Shown here in pieces: positions 13,490-33,200 of a DNA stretch of 64,000 bases. Source of the stretch: Hydractinia symbiolongicarpus. Taxonomy: Eukaryota > Cnidaria > Hydrozoa > Anthoathecata > Hydractiniidae. The notes beneath the pieces are model-generated. The model searched no databases, had not been told where the DNA came from, and worked only from the letters and a program-made list of their open reading frames with translations. The translations under genes were made by a program, and so were the position numbers. The stretch's first letter is position 1. Each line of letters starts with the position of its first letter. The stretch spans positions 10,407,001 through 10,471,000 of the forward strand of contig NC_079885.1 in assembly GCF_029227915.1 (NCBI RefSeq). The letters are read 5' to 3'.

Positions 13490-14854
13490 TTTCCTTTCCT
13501 CGACTTTCAACAAATAGATTGGTTCAGAAGAATCACCAGAAACGAAAGCAATAAATCAAGTTACTGCCACAAAATCATAAACTTTATTATGATATCCAAA
13601 CGTGTCCTTAAATTATCTTGGCTAAAGTGTTTCATGCTATGTAGTTTTTTATATAAGATTATGTGCCCTTCGCAAAATGGAGCAGCGGCAGCCATAATTT
13701 TGCATCTTCTTTTTGCCTTATTTGTGAGTTGGTGGGCCTTTGTGTAGGTGAGCTCGCTAGTCCCAGTCCTCCGTGTGAATCGGATTTCTGACCCTTCATT
13801 GGGAGTAGCAGAAATGTATAGACCAAATTCTTGAAAAAGACACAGTGAACACTATCACAAAATTTAAAAAAAATTCTATTACAAGGCTCGATAAAAGTTG
13901 GAAAAAAAAGTCGTGAAATCACAGGTCCAACAAAAATTATGCTCAGTCGAAGAACTCGCGATCACTATCCTTACTATTACCTGTGTACGATGTGTACAAT
14001 TTCCCCCTTATCATTGTACATCTTCTATTTTTTAGAGGATAGGATATTGATGTGTTACGCACAGCAATAACTATCTTCAGGAACGACAAACAGTATACAA
14101 AATGTCGAATTTTATTTCACAATAAAACAGGAAGCGTAGACATCTAGCCATAATATATCAAAGGAAGAAACTAAACAGAACGTCCTCGCCAAATATGTTA
14201 TATACAGTAGAACCTTCTTAAAGCGGATACCAAAGATGTCTGCCCCTGAGAAAGAGAATACGAATTTGACATTGCCCATGTGGTTGTTGCCGAATGGTTT
14301 AGAGAAAACCATTGAAATTATTTCGTCTAAACAAAACGACAAAAAGGAATAAAAAATATTCACTAATTTCAGCTTTTAGGACGCTAAAATTTAACAGAAA
14401 TTATCACACACATAAGGTGTCTGCGTTAAAAGGTTACCGACCGATCTACCTGTGTCCACATTGGAGACTGCAATGTGAGAGTTTTTTAAAGAATTCTTCT
14501 GGTTCAAATCAAACTATCTATCTGAGACAGGTGTTCGCTTTAAGTGAGATTCCACTATATATAATCATTTTATGATATAAATTTGTCACAAAAACTCACT
14601 ATCAATTCCAAAAAAATATGCCGCAAGATAATAGGTAATAGATATTAGATAGATAATGGAGAAATCATAATGCTGTTTAATCACTTAAAAATTAACTTAA
14701 ACTTGTTCATGGCAATTTGTTGGTTTTTGTGTTTTTAAGTTTACAACATTTCATTAATCATGCCATGTAATAACCATAGAATTTTATGCTGCTAAGTTTA
14801 TTTACAATTTTTTTGCCATCATTCCAACGCTCGTTATAACGATTTTCCATACAT
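13490..14854. other. 3' flank of VPS4; no gene recognised
   Basis: Downstream of the VPS4 stop on the minus strand. The first few hundred bases below 14855 should hold the VPS4 3' UTR and polyadenylation site. I could not identify these with confidence among many AATAAA-like AT stretches. Other frames look like noise. Confidence 0.4.
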
Positions 14855-22813
<7,959 letters not shown>

Positions 22814-25800
22814 ACCAAGTACTAAGATTGTATTATATATTTCAAAGATGTGAATACTAAAATATACAAAAAGACACATATTTGTAAGCATACAGCTTGT
22901 TTATCAGTCGTTCTAATTTAATTTTTTGTTTTTTGCCTGTCTTCTTTGTTAACATTTTGGCATTCACTCTTGCAATTGCTTAGTACTGATATGAAATAGA
23001 AAGGCTGTGTATGTACTTGACTGCCTTACTTGACTGCCTTAATATGAAACAATGCCATTTCCTTGCCAACTACAAATATAAGATTATATAAAGAACCTGT
23101 TATCATATATCAAACTCTTTTACAGGTTAAGCTATGTGACATGAACGATTTTAAAAATAATTAAAAAATTTTGCATACAGGGGAAAATTTATCAGAAACA
23201 AACTTGTTACAAAAACATTTTTGTCTTGTGTTGTCATGTTTTTTTATGTAACTATAAAGTATCGAGTGGTACCGGCAGTGTAGAGATACAAACGTTACAG
23301 TTCCAACTTAAAAAAAAATATGCATATAATTTGGTAATCTTTCTGGTCTACTTTGTTGAGGATTCAAATATTTTTAAATTTATTTAAAAAATGAAAAAAA
23401 TTACAAATTTAAACTCATTTTTTTACATTCACAAAACGTTTGTACACAAGATTATTTATTACTAGTTAATAACTGATAAATAAAATCTAATAAATTTTAT
23501 AAAAATTCATAAAATAAAAACGGAATATTATTAATTAGTCATTAGCACCTGGAAAAAATTTAAGGATCACTCATCCTTTATATATTGCATTTTCTGTTTT
23601 AGTAACATGACGTAAAAAAAGTGGATTTCTCCACGGGCTTTATAGACTAGTCATTACAATACACAAGTCACAGAATTGATTATGTAAATCATGCAACCAG
23701 GACGTTTCAGTTGATTCATTTTTTTGCGTAACCCTTTGCACCCCCATTCACCAGAATTTTTGCCAAGTTGTTTTGGAAAAGATGCTGAACTGTCTTAAAT
23801 TTTCAAAGGTATTTTGTATCAAAAACTGTGGATCAATTTATAAAAACTGTTGTATTATTTTATTTTTAATACAATCTTTTTAGTATCATTAAAATTATGA
23901 AGTTTGGAAAAAAGTTCATATAATTTGATGTATAATTTGGATGAAAAAGTTTGTTTCCTTTACAAGGTTGGTTTTATTAGTAATCCAATTATTATAATCT
24001 TCATTCAAAAATAATTCAGAGTTTGTTTTGTTATACAAAGTATTATATTATTTGTGCTATTATTGCATTTTTAAAATATAAAAAATAATAACAAAGTTGT
24101 TTGCTATACATCAAAATGTGATCGTATGGAGCCGCAAATACTTGGCTTTTACTTCTGAAATGCCTTATACTATGAAATTTAAACAACAGCATTTTTTTAT
24201 TTAAAAGCGTCAAAATAGGATAAAGTTTAACGTCATACTTTGTTCCTATAGTATCAAAAGGAATCATATACAGTTTAAACAAACATCAAAATGCAATTAT
24301 ATGAAGTTTAAACATTGCTGTATATAGCTGTTCTTGGGAAGTTTTTCCTTGTTCTGATGTGTTAACATCATAATATATAAAGTTATCAGGCTTTTTTTTA
24401 TGCAAAATTTTACAAGTTTTCAAAAACATGCCAAATCCATCATTTTAAAAATAATACCACTTATCAGTTCTATCATGTCATGAACAAATGAGTTTATTCT
24501 AGCCTACATTTTGACAGCCACAGCTGTCATTGACGGGTGGTAACAATTATATTTATTATTATAAACAGCAATATGAAGCCCCTACGTGGCTAAAATAAGA
24601 TTGTTAAAAAAAAACTAGTTTGAAAATTACAAGATATTCAAATTATCTTAAATTTTCTTAACATTAACATTAACCGAAAGACCTTTGTCTACACTGCAAA
24701 TTGAAAACAAAGACAAGTCGTAAAATACTACTCTGTTGTGATAAAGAATGGAATTGTGAAAAACTACACATCACAAAAAGTTGTCCAGTATATAGGTCAG
24801 TGGTTGTTGAAAAAACTTCCATTGATCCATTGCAGTTGGTCATAAAATTCTCTTCCAAACAACTTTCAGAGAAAGACAACCATAATACCAAAATATCTAT
24901 ATTAGTCAAATCTATAAGCGGCACTAAAAAAATAACAGCCTGTCAAAGGTCACTGTCAACATTTGACTTTCAAGATTAAAAATCGCAGTCAGATTGACCA
25001 GCAACTAATCGTATACCTTCCATGTTTGAAAAGGTGTTTGAGAAATATACACAACAAAAAACACCTAACAGCAAATCATAAACTAAAAAAAAATTAAACA
25101 GATAAATAATTTTATTTTTATTTATTAATATGGCATTTTCTCGCTAGTGATTAAAGTGAATATTTTTTCTTTTTATACATTATTTTAGTTTTCGTGAAAA
25201 ACAAAAATTAGGATACAATTTCATGAAAAACATTACTATTTACCTTGTGACGTGTTGCACTGCGCTGTGGTGGCTTACTTTGAAGATTTAAACATTGCTG
25301 GTCACCCACAATTAAAAATAAAGTTTAAACCTATATCTGCTCACATATCACAAATGGCTTACTAGGTTTTTGACTGTAAAAAACTAAGCAGGATATATTT
25401 AATATAACTTTGTGTATATATATAATATATATAATATTCAAAAATTAGTTTACAAAGTAGATCTCCATAGAACTATTACAAGAGTGACAGCTTACCAGAA
25501 AACAGCACAAACTCACTAAATCACAAAAACACAGAAATTATGTCAACATTAATTTGTCTATCAACAAGAAATGCAAAGGCAAAACTGGCCTTTTCTAGTG
25601 ACAGGAGTGTTCATTCACAGAATTATTAACACTGGCCATCAAACTTGTAGCCAAAAAGTCCTGCACATAACTTTACTAAAAGTCTGTTGGTGTGGAGTTT
25701 TCAAAAAGCTTCCTTTGATACAATTCTCTCAATTTAAAGAGTTAATAATGATACCTGCTACATATTACAAGATGCAAAAGAACTTTAAATGTAAAGAAAA

Positions 25801-27700
25801 TAAGATGCAAGATTATACCCATCTATTGCCCAATATTTTTAATGTTTTCATGATCCATTGCGACAATCACGATTAATAGTGACGATCACAATAGCATCGT
25901 TATTTTTTTATACATTGCGAAGTTCTTCGGTAACATTTTTTCTATCGGGATAGGATCATTGACCGTTCGTGTCGCGCATGATACGCGATGTGATCTAAAA
26001 AAGCTTTTCTATCAAAATTAAAGTTTTATTTAACACGCACAATTAGCAATGCCTTCTCGCTAGTTTATTTAGTTTCCACACAAAACTTTTATTTAATAAA
26101 ACTATTAAACAATGGCTCTTTGTGTCAGTTGATAACATTTGCAATTATGCTATTGGGAATAGTTATGTTAATACTATTTAACAATAGTTACGCGCAGTTA
26201 TAATAAGTTTTTTTTCAATAATCTTTTGTTTATTATGCGCAAGTTAATAGCTTACAAGACTCGCAAGATAATTAATAAGAACAAAAGACAAACAACTACT
26301 GCCTCCATGAAAAAGGTATGAAACTTGCTCTTGTATTCTGTGTGAGAGACCGGGGCTCGGTACCTCTTGATGAATTTTACCATAGACCTGGGTTAAACCA
26401 AGCCATGTGAGGGAAATTGGAGAGATGGCACACTGTGTGGGCCATTGGATCTTGCTGGGACTTGTCTAGTAGAGCATAGGCCCTACTTTGGTCTGCGTAG
26501 CTCAAAATGAGCATCAAATACTCTAGGCCTCTCATCTAAGCCATGGACTCTCCATCTAATCCATGGCCCCTCCTGGAAATAATAGACAGGGTATAACCAT
26601 CGATATTTGTGACGCTATAACCATGTATAATATGCACATCTATCTAATACACCTTTATGATAATTCAATTGTGCATGCATTCCTACAGCTCTCCATCATT
26701 TTACAATATCGGAAGAAAGGAGGTAAAAAACATCTTTTTATAAGAGTTTGTTACAGACAAAAGCGTATTTTCTCCATTTTTTAACTTTTTTCGTATCATA
26801 ATAATAAGATACAATTTATGTGTATGTTTCATTACAAACAAAATGCAGCAAGAAAAGTTATCACGAAAGAAAGTGTTTTATCCTTAATATACTCTTAAAA
26901 AAGTGTGATGTTTACCTCCTCCAATCGCAAAATGGCTTGGAGTGTTAGTTTTCCTGAATTATTGTTACTGTAAAGGTTATCATCCTACATATATACATAT
27001 GAATTTCATTGTTTACATTTATAGCGGTGAGCTTATTTTGACCCAACTTAAAACAATCCATCTTTTGACATGCTGCCCTGTCAATTGAAGGACCAGCACC
27101 AACTTGCGAAGTGGCGTTAAAAGACCTTGTATTTAACGTAAACTATAACTCCAATTAAGTGAAAAAACTGAACTGCTGCAGCTTTTGCCCAGGTATTGTT
27201 GTATATGGCTAACTGAGATTAAATCGAGTTATGTATTTCAAGATTGTTGTGGGTAGCAAAAACAACACTACTTGGCAACTCTTGGTGCAAGACCATATCT
27301 GCGAATAGATTTTAAAAAGACTTTCGTGTGGAATGATTGGAGATGTTTGTGTGCTTAATGACTAGCCAAATAATTATGACTTAGATATCAAAATATAACA
27401 TTTAGCTCAGTGTATATAGCTATAGCTAAGCTGTTGTTTAAGCTATTTTGCTATGTTTAATTTTCAATATAATCTTTGATGGAATTATTGCAGCTTGACC
27501 TATTACATAACTTGAGAGCGAAAATCGTTTTGGCTGGGGCATTAATGACTGAAATATTTTGTTATAAATTCAAGAAAAAGAAAGATTATGACTATGAGTT
27601 AAAGAAATATTACAAGTTAATTTATATTTTATGTGATCAGTATCAGCAGAGTCCTTAAGATCCCATTTGAGCTACAGAAATCTTCTTTGAAATTCTTGCC
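22814..27700. other. upstream flank of VPS4; no gene recognised
   Basis: The VPS4 promoter and 5' UTR should lie just above 22813, but no TATA box or initiator stands out from the AT background. A GC-richer block at about 26330-26580 (GAGAGACCGGGGCTCGG, CCATGGCCCCTCC) looks unlike its surroundings and may be a dispersed repeat. No gene is supported. Confidence 0.4.
23615..23650 (+). mobile_element. Helitron 3' terminus
   Basis: Hairpin GTGGA-TTTC-TCCAC (23621-23634), then GGGCTTTATAGA and CTAG (23647-23650) followed by T. This is nearly identical to the 3' end of the Helitron at 2685-4009. I could not find a matching 5' head upstream, so the body is either truncated or too diverged to see. 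Confidence 0.65.
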
Positions 27701-27765
27701 TGGACAACAGCATTATGTGGGGATCAAACCCACAACCACTTGGAAACGAGTCCTATGTACGAATT
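27700..27765 (-). other. possible SINE remnant (B-box-like sequence)
   Basis: The minus strand carries GTGGGTTTGATCCCCAC, a good match to a tRNA T-arm/B-box (GGTTTGATCCC within a stem). No A-box or tRNA-like fold lies at the proper distance, so it is not a functional tRNA gene. At most it is a tRNA-derived SINE fragment. Confidence 0.25.
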
Positions 27766-27924
27766 TATGTCTGTATTTGTTCAATTTTTAAGGAAAAGAA
27801 AGACATTGTATTTGTGTTGCTCATTACTTTAGCTATATTTGTAATAGATTATATTTAGAGAATTCATGATTTATTTTCCTCTGTATATTTTTGTTTTCTT
27901 TTGTCCTCTCCTTTAGACACTGCA

Positions 27925-28330
27925 TTTGTCCACAGTTGAGCCAGACCTGTCTTTAATTTTTTTTAGATTTGAAACAGTGTGTTTCCCATCAAGGCTAACT
28001 TTAGTCTGTGAGTCTTCAAACTGACCCATGTTGTGGCAGTTTCTAAAAAGTGTCAATAGTTAGATCTGTCCCTTTTTACTACGATTTTTGAAAACACAAG
28101 AGTCCTTTGTCAATAGTTGGGCCTGTCCCATGCTATGACACAGTCTTTTAAAAGCATGGGAATTGTTTGTCAATAGTTGGGCCTGTCCCATCTTATGACA
28201 CATTTCCTAAAATTGCAAGAGACCTTTGTGTACAGTTAAGTTTGTCCCATCTGACGATACGACTTTTAAAAGCAAGAGATACCTTTGTCAATAGTTGGGC
28301 CTGTACTAACTTAAGACATATTTGAACGTA
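27925..28330 (+). repeat. diverged minisatellite, about 59-bp period
   Basis: Units begin at 28052, 28109, 28169, 28228 and 28287 (spacings 57, 60, 59 and 59). Each opens with GTCAATAGTTGGGCCTGTCC or a variant and contains a TTTTAAAAGCAAGAG-like second half. A weaker upstream copy near 27925 (GTCCACAGTTGAGCC) suggests the array began there. Confidence 0.75.
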
Positions 28331-29184
28331 TTTCCTGAAGGCCCCACAAAAATTGGTCGGGCGGGTGGTCAGATTTTTTCCCGGGATTTTTCATACTGGA
28401 GCAAGCAAAATAGTTCCCAGGGCTCCACATCGTTTGTAGACCATATTTCATAGCCCTGTCAACTGTCAGTAGCACAGGTCAGGAGTGCCCTAAAGGAATT
28501 AATTTTTACCGAAATTAATTTTCGCAAGTGTTTGTCAATTTTGCATGAATTAGTTCTGGCAAAAAAATTTATTCCCGGCCTTTTCCGACTTACTGACTCT
28601 GGAACAGAAAAGAAAAAATTGCAAACAGTGCATAGCTAGCTATAGCTTAAGAAAACATTATAAAGCAGTTTGATTCACAAGTTTGCTAGCTAGCTACACA
28701 TTGTATTTTATTAAGGGCTACATCATTGAAACTGTTTTTAAGCCCTTCACAGTAGCATGAAAGAAATTTATTTTTATATGGCAAAATTGTACCAATTGCA
28801 AAATTGCACTGCTATATAACTATCTAGCCTTGTTACTTTTAATGGATATAGCTAGCTAGCTAGGTAGCTTATATTAAAATTTTTGAACCATTGCATATTC
28901 CTTTTAATACAATAGATATATAGCTAAAGATTCCTTTAATAAGAACAGGCTAACAAAATAACCTAATTTTTATGATCACTATCAACGCATTACCGGAGTA
29001 TAGTATGCAATTTCATAAATCTTTATCTCCCCGTGTCGGTGTTGCCTCTTCCCTATTCGCCGACACTGTTCTCATCTACCATTTTGCTGTCATTAGCCTC
29101 TCTTTTGAGATTACGTCATTGCCGCCTAGGGGCTGCGCACTTAATATACGGGCCGAACCGGGTTTTTTTATAAAATTTTAAGGC

Positions 29185-30217
29185 AAGTTTGTTTGTTGTT
29201 GACGACGTATTCGCCATAATCAAAAGATCTCATCTAGAAGAATTCCATGAACACATCAACGGCCTACATCGACAAATCAAATTTACTGTTGAGGCTGAAC
29301 GCGATGTGTCAGTGTATCGTAAACCAACACACACTGACCGGTACCTTAACTTCAAATCAAACCATCAGAAATCTTGCAAAGAAAGTTTTATATCTTCATT
29401 ACTGAATCGTGCCAACAGCGTAGTCAGTGTCAAGAGGAAAGAAGAAATTCGACGCGTAAGAAATGCATTAATCGCAAATGGATACAGTCATAAAGTCATC
29501 ACGCAAGTAGGAAATACAGTGAAGAGAAGATGCAACGGAGACAACAAGGACACATCAGAGGAATTTATCGCATCAGCATTCCTATACTTTGTATCAGGTG
29601 CTAAATGCATTCTCAACTTTAAAGACACCCTAAGAAGCACTTTGTCTAAAAAAAAAAGACAAAATAAACCTGGAAGAACAAAGCAATGTTGTTTACGAAA
29701 TCCCGTGTAAAGATTGTGATGCAGTGTACATAGGCAAAACAAAAAGAAAATTTGAGCAACAAGTGCAAGAACATATGCGCGCAGTGAGAAACGGAGATGT
29801 GAAGAAAAACGACATTGCGGACCACAGCTGGAGCAGAAGTCATCAGTTTAATTGGGATGAGAAGAAAATCATTGAGAGAGAATCCAGAACAACGGCCGGG
29901 AAGATTAAAGAAACCATCAACAGTGTAGAACGTAACAAACACATAAACAGCATCTCGTATCAACTTCCTGAGATTTGGTTACCAGCCCTACAGAAGAAGT
30001 AGTTACCTACATCTAGGTCCAAAAATGTTAATTACCGTAATTAACTGTAATTACCAGCTTGTTTCTGAATGGTTAATTTTTATGAATTTCGATTCTCTGC
30101 AATTATATAAATAGATGCTCAATATCATTTTACTTTTCCCAATGGTGAAAGTAGGATCTCCCGAAACGTCGCCTACTAAACTATCATGTTCAAGAAATGA
30201 TAAACTTTCCACAGTAA
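29185..30217 (+). mobile_element. 5'-truncated Penelope-like element with GIY-YIG domain
   Basis: Frame 29189-29710 covers the end of the reverse transcriptase: a VVDD motif where YVDD is usual, then VYRKPTHTDRYLNF and the thumb. A stretch between FTVEAERD and VSVYRK seems to be missing. An A-run at about 29648-29658 causes a frameshift into frame 29670-30001. That frame has the GIY-YIG endonuclease start (VYEIPCKDC..VYIGKTKR) and a downstream Glu-rich region. This order (RT then GIY-YIG) is specific to Penelope-like elements. The 3' end (to 30217) shares its terminal 47 bp with the palindrome at 16606-16722. The copy is truncated at its 5' side and frameshifted, so inactive. Confidence 0.88.
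30145..30176 (+). ncRNA. possible degenerate hammerhead ribozyme motif
   Basis: Terminal repeats of Penelope-like elements are known to carry minimal hammerhead ribozymes. Here a GGTGAAAG segment is followed by a short possible helix (GG-ATCT-CC), then CGAAAC and GTC, matching the order core-helix II-GAAA-GUC. The first core box (CUGAUGA) is not intact: I read ATGGTGA. It is at best a decayed copy. Confidence 0.3.
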
Positions 30218-30219
30218 AA

Positions 30220-33200
30220 TTTTTACTTGTCTGTTTTTTACGGAAACGACGCGAACAAAGGAACAAGAAAAAATGAATGAAACAGGCGGGAAAAAATGTC
30301 CACTAATTTTTATATTCTCCAATATCCCGCATAATAATTTAATAAGTACAGGTTTGTATACTGGTAATGTGTATATTATATTTTCAAGTTGCGTAAAATT
30401 AACACGCATGTCGAAATTATCATTATACAGTAAGCTCTCGGTACCTAAACACCGGATAACTCCAACATTCATTAACTCAAACTATTTTCCGTCTCCCTCT
30501 AAGGCTAATTTCTTTAGATAACTTGAATTTTTTACTCGAGAAAAGGAAAACAAAGACTACAAAAATTTCAGATTTTTTTTTTGTTTTTATTCAGTCCTGA
30601 TACAATATAGATAGATAATGTTCTCTGTCAAGAAAAGTCCTATTTACAAGGGACTTGCATGCCTTTTTCATCGCCAAGATTGCACCTTTTCTCAGTAACA
30701 ATTGACCTATATTTAACTCGAACTGTTATCTCATTTTGGATTAACTTCGACTTAACGGGAACTTCCTTTAACTCGGTCTCTTGGAGATTGGAGTTTTCGG
30801 GACTCACTCAATGGTATTTGATGCATGAAAATATTTATATTTATTACTATACATGATTTTAATACATTCCATTTCTTTTTCTGTTCTTATCGTAAAATAT
30901 TCGTACTTGTTGTTGTTTTTCAGTTGCGTAGGAAAAACTGCTTAAGCTGGCAAGTTCTCTGTTCTATGTTTTTTAAGTATCTGTAAAAGTTTTTGTTTTG
31001 CACTGATTCGCCAGTTTTTGTGCAGTTACCTGAGTGATTCTTACACTGAGTGAGGCATACTGTCAATAAAATTCTTGTCAGCATTCAGATGACTGTATTT
31101 AAGCAAAGTTAATTGTTTATATTTACTTTGTTTTTTTTTTATGTTTTTAAATATTGTTCTGTTTTACTCTAGGTGGGGGCAGATTTAGACTATCGATGCA
31201 CGCAGTTCCGCATGCTTGTGTGTTCTTCTTCCTTGCTTACTTTACCTTCTTGATTCGGCCAAGAATGTGTTCCTTACACAGGTAACTTTCTCTAATTTGA
31301 ATCTCATAAAAACTGGCGATACCTGATCCATTTTGTTGAATTCGAACATTACGTTCAAAAGTATGGCGGACACACCATTCATTTTGATAGATTGAAACAA
31401 ATTAAATTGGGTCGTGTATCAGCTGCTTAAGGAAAAATCAAATTAGAATTAGAAAAGAGAGAGAAATTTAAATTTTGTAAAAAAATTTGGAAAACGTCAA
31501 ACTGGGAAATTAAACAAAAGAAACAACATTTAAATTCGATTGCGATATAATGGCTCGTTTACATGGTTCATGGTATAACTACATAATTACTAAGACTCTC
31601 TATAACTGGAACGTTATGACATGCGTAGGAAATTGTATCCAAATTCGTTTATGAAATACAGCTTTGATCTACCTTATTACACGAAATGTAAATGGAAAGA
31701 TAAACGTGCAAACAATTCGCCCAATCAGAAATTAACGCGAATTGTGGTCTGAATTTAAAAGGATGAAATAATTACCGCGAAATCTCAAGTTCAAAAGACA
31801 GTAGCGATAAAGTGAAAATTACAACTAACATAGAAATCATACGAAATACGTGGGCATATACTTGCAGGTGGATCATGCCTGAGTTGCAGTTTGTGCTTTG
31901 ATAAACAGCAGAATATGGTAAAAACGAGTTACAGTAACGAAGCTGCAAATATCTTGATGCGCAAATTTTGTATGGATGATATTTTGAAGTTAGAATCCTA
32001 TGAGACAATCAATTTTGCATAAAAATTACTTAGCATTGGTCGAAAAGGTAAATTTTAAATACAAAATCCGTTAGCAATAGCCTTCGCGATGTAAATAAAA
32101 ATTGCGACCTTTCCCTTCGAGTCTTGCCGGAACGAAAAATCACGTGGCGTTAACGAGATGGATAAAGATGACGCCAGAGCCTTGACGTTTTTTCGTATCC
32201 AGGAATTAAGAATGTTTAAATCTCTTAGAGAAACAATGAAAGTAAGTTCCTGAAAACACAAATCTCTCTGGACCATTCTGTAATTAATGCTTTCTTATGG
32301 TCAAAAAGGGTGTGACGAAATCTTAGCAGTCAGTTTGGAGGTTTTTGGAAGCGACACCTATGTATTATTATAACAATTTAAACCAACACAACCTGTTCCC
32401 ACAGAGCTTTTGCCTGTTTGACATTAAGATCGGCGGTTAGCAAGCAACAAACTCTGGGGACAAAGATGCAACCAACATGCATGTAGGAAGATAGGATCTC
32501 TCGTTCTATCTTTCTTGGTTGCACATGGATTATTACAACCTTCAGATTAGCGCAGATGTCGTTTAGTCTATTCAAGTATTCTCTTTCTATAAAATTTCAT
32601 AAAACGCCCCATTAACATTGAAGCTGCATACCTTTACTTAAACTACTGAAAACCCATTCATCCATCCGACAAAACGTAAGTAGAAAATTTGGCGCCTCAC
32701 AGGTTCCTCTTTGTCACAGAAGAGGAAAAGTAAGTTTTTTTTTTGCTTTGTAATGGTTTAGTGAAGAATCCAAAACTGTAACACTAATCGTTATTACGAC
32801 GTTAAAAAGATGTCGGTAAAAGTATTATTCCCTTGCCAATATATCCAGTGTAGAGGCGAAGTCAGACCATTTTGACAGTTGAGCTCTGAGAAATAAAAAT
32901 ACGGATTAAATTGTTGTTAACTTTTTAGAACACGATTTCGGTAGATAATTTCGATAGGGAATTTCCCCCAGAATTTGTTCTTCTTCATTTCACCAACAAA
33001 TTTTGTTCATCTTCATTTTACCAACCTAGTCTGTTCATCTCCATTTTGTTAACAGAACAGAAAAGGGCAAAAAGTAAACCACAAGGTTTTCTTGTTAAGG
33101 TTTCGGATTTTGTTCAACTAAACCGAGCTCTAGCTTATTCCACAGCTTGTCCATTAAGCTGTGAAGCTTAGTTTTTGAACTGAGAAAAAGTATTTAGTTG

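Noticed and set aside
27700-27765. tRNA gene on the minus strand
   Set aside because: A B-box-like T-arm is present but no A-box, acceptor stem or anticodon arm could be placed.
32055-32575. Minus-strand frames with KVVIIHVQPRKIEREILS and similar
   Set aside because: Somewhat protein-like but isolated, with no splice sites, family match or extension; kept out as unsupported.
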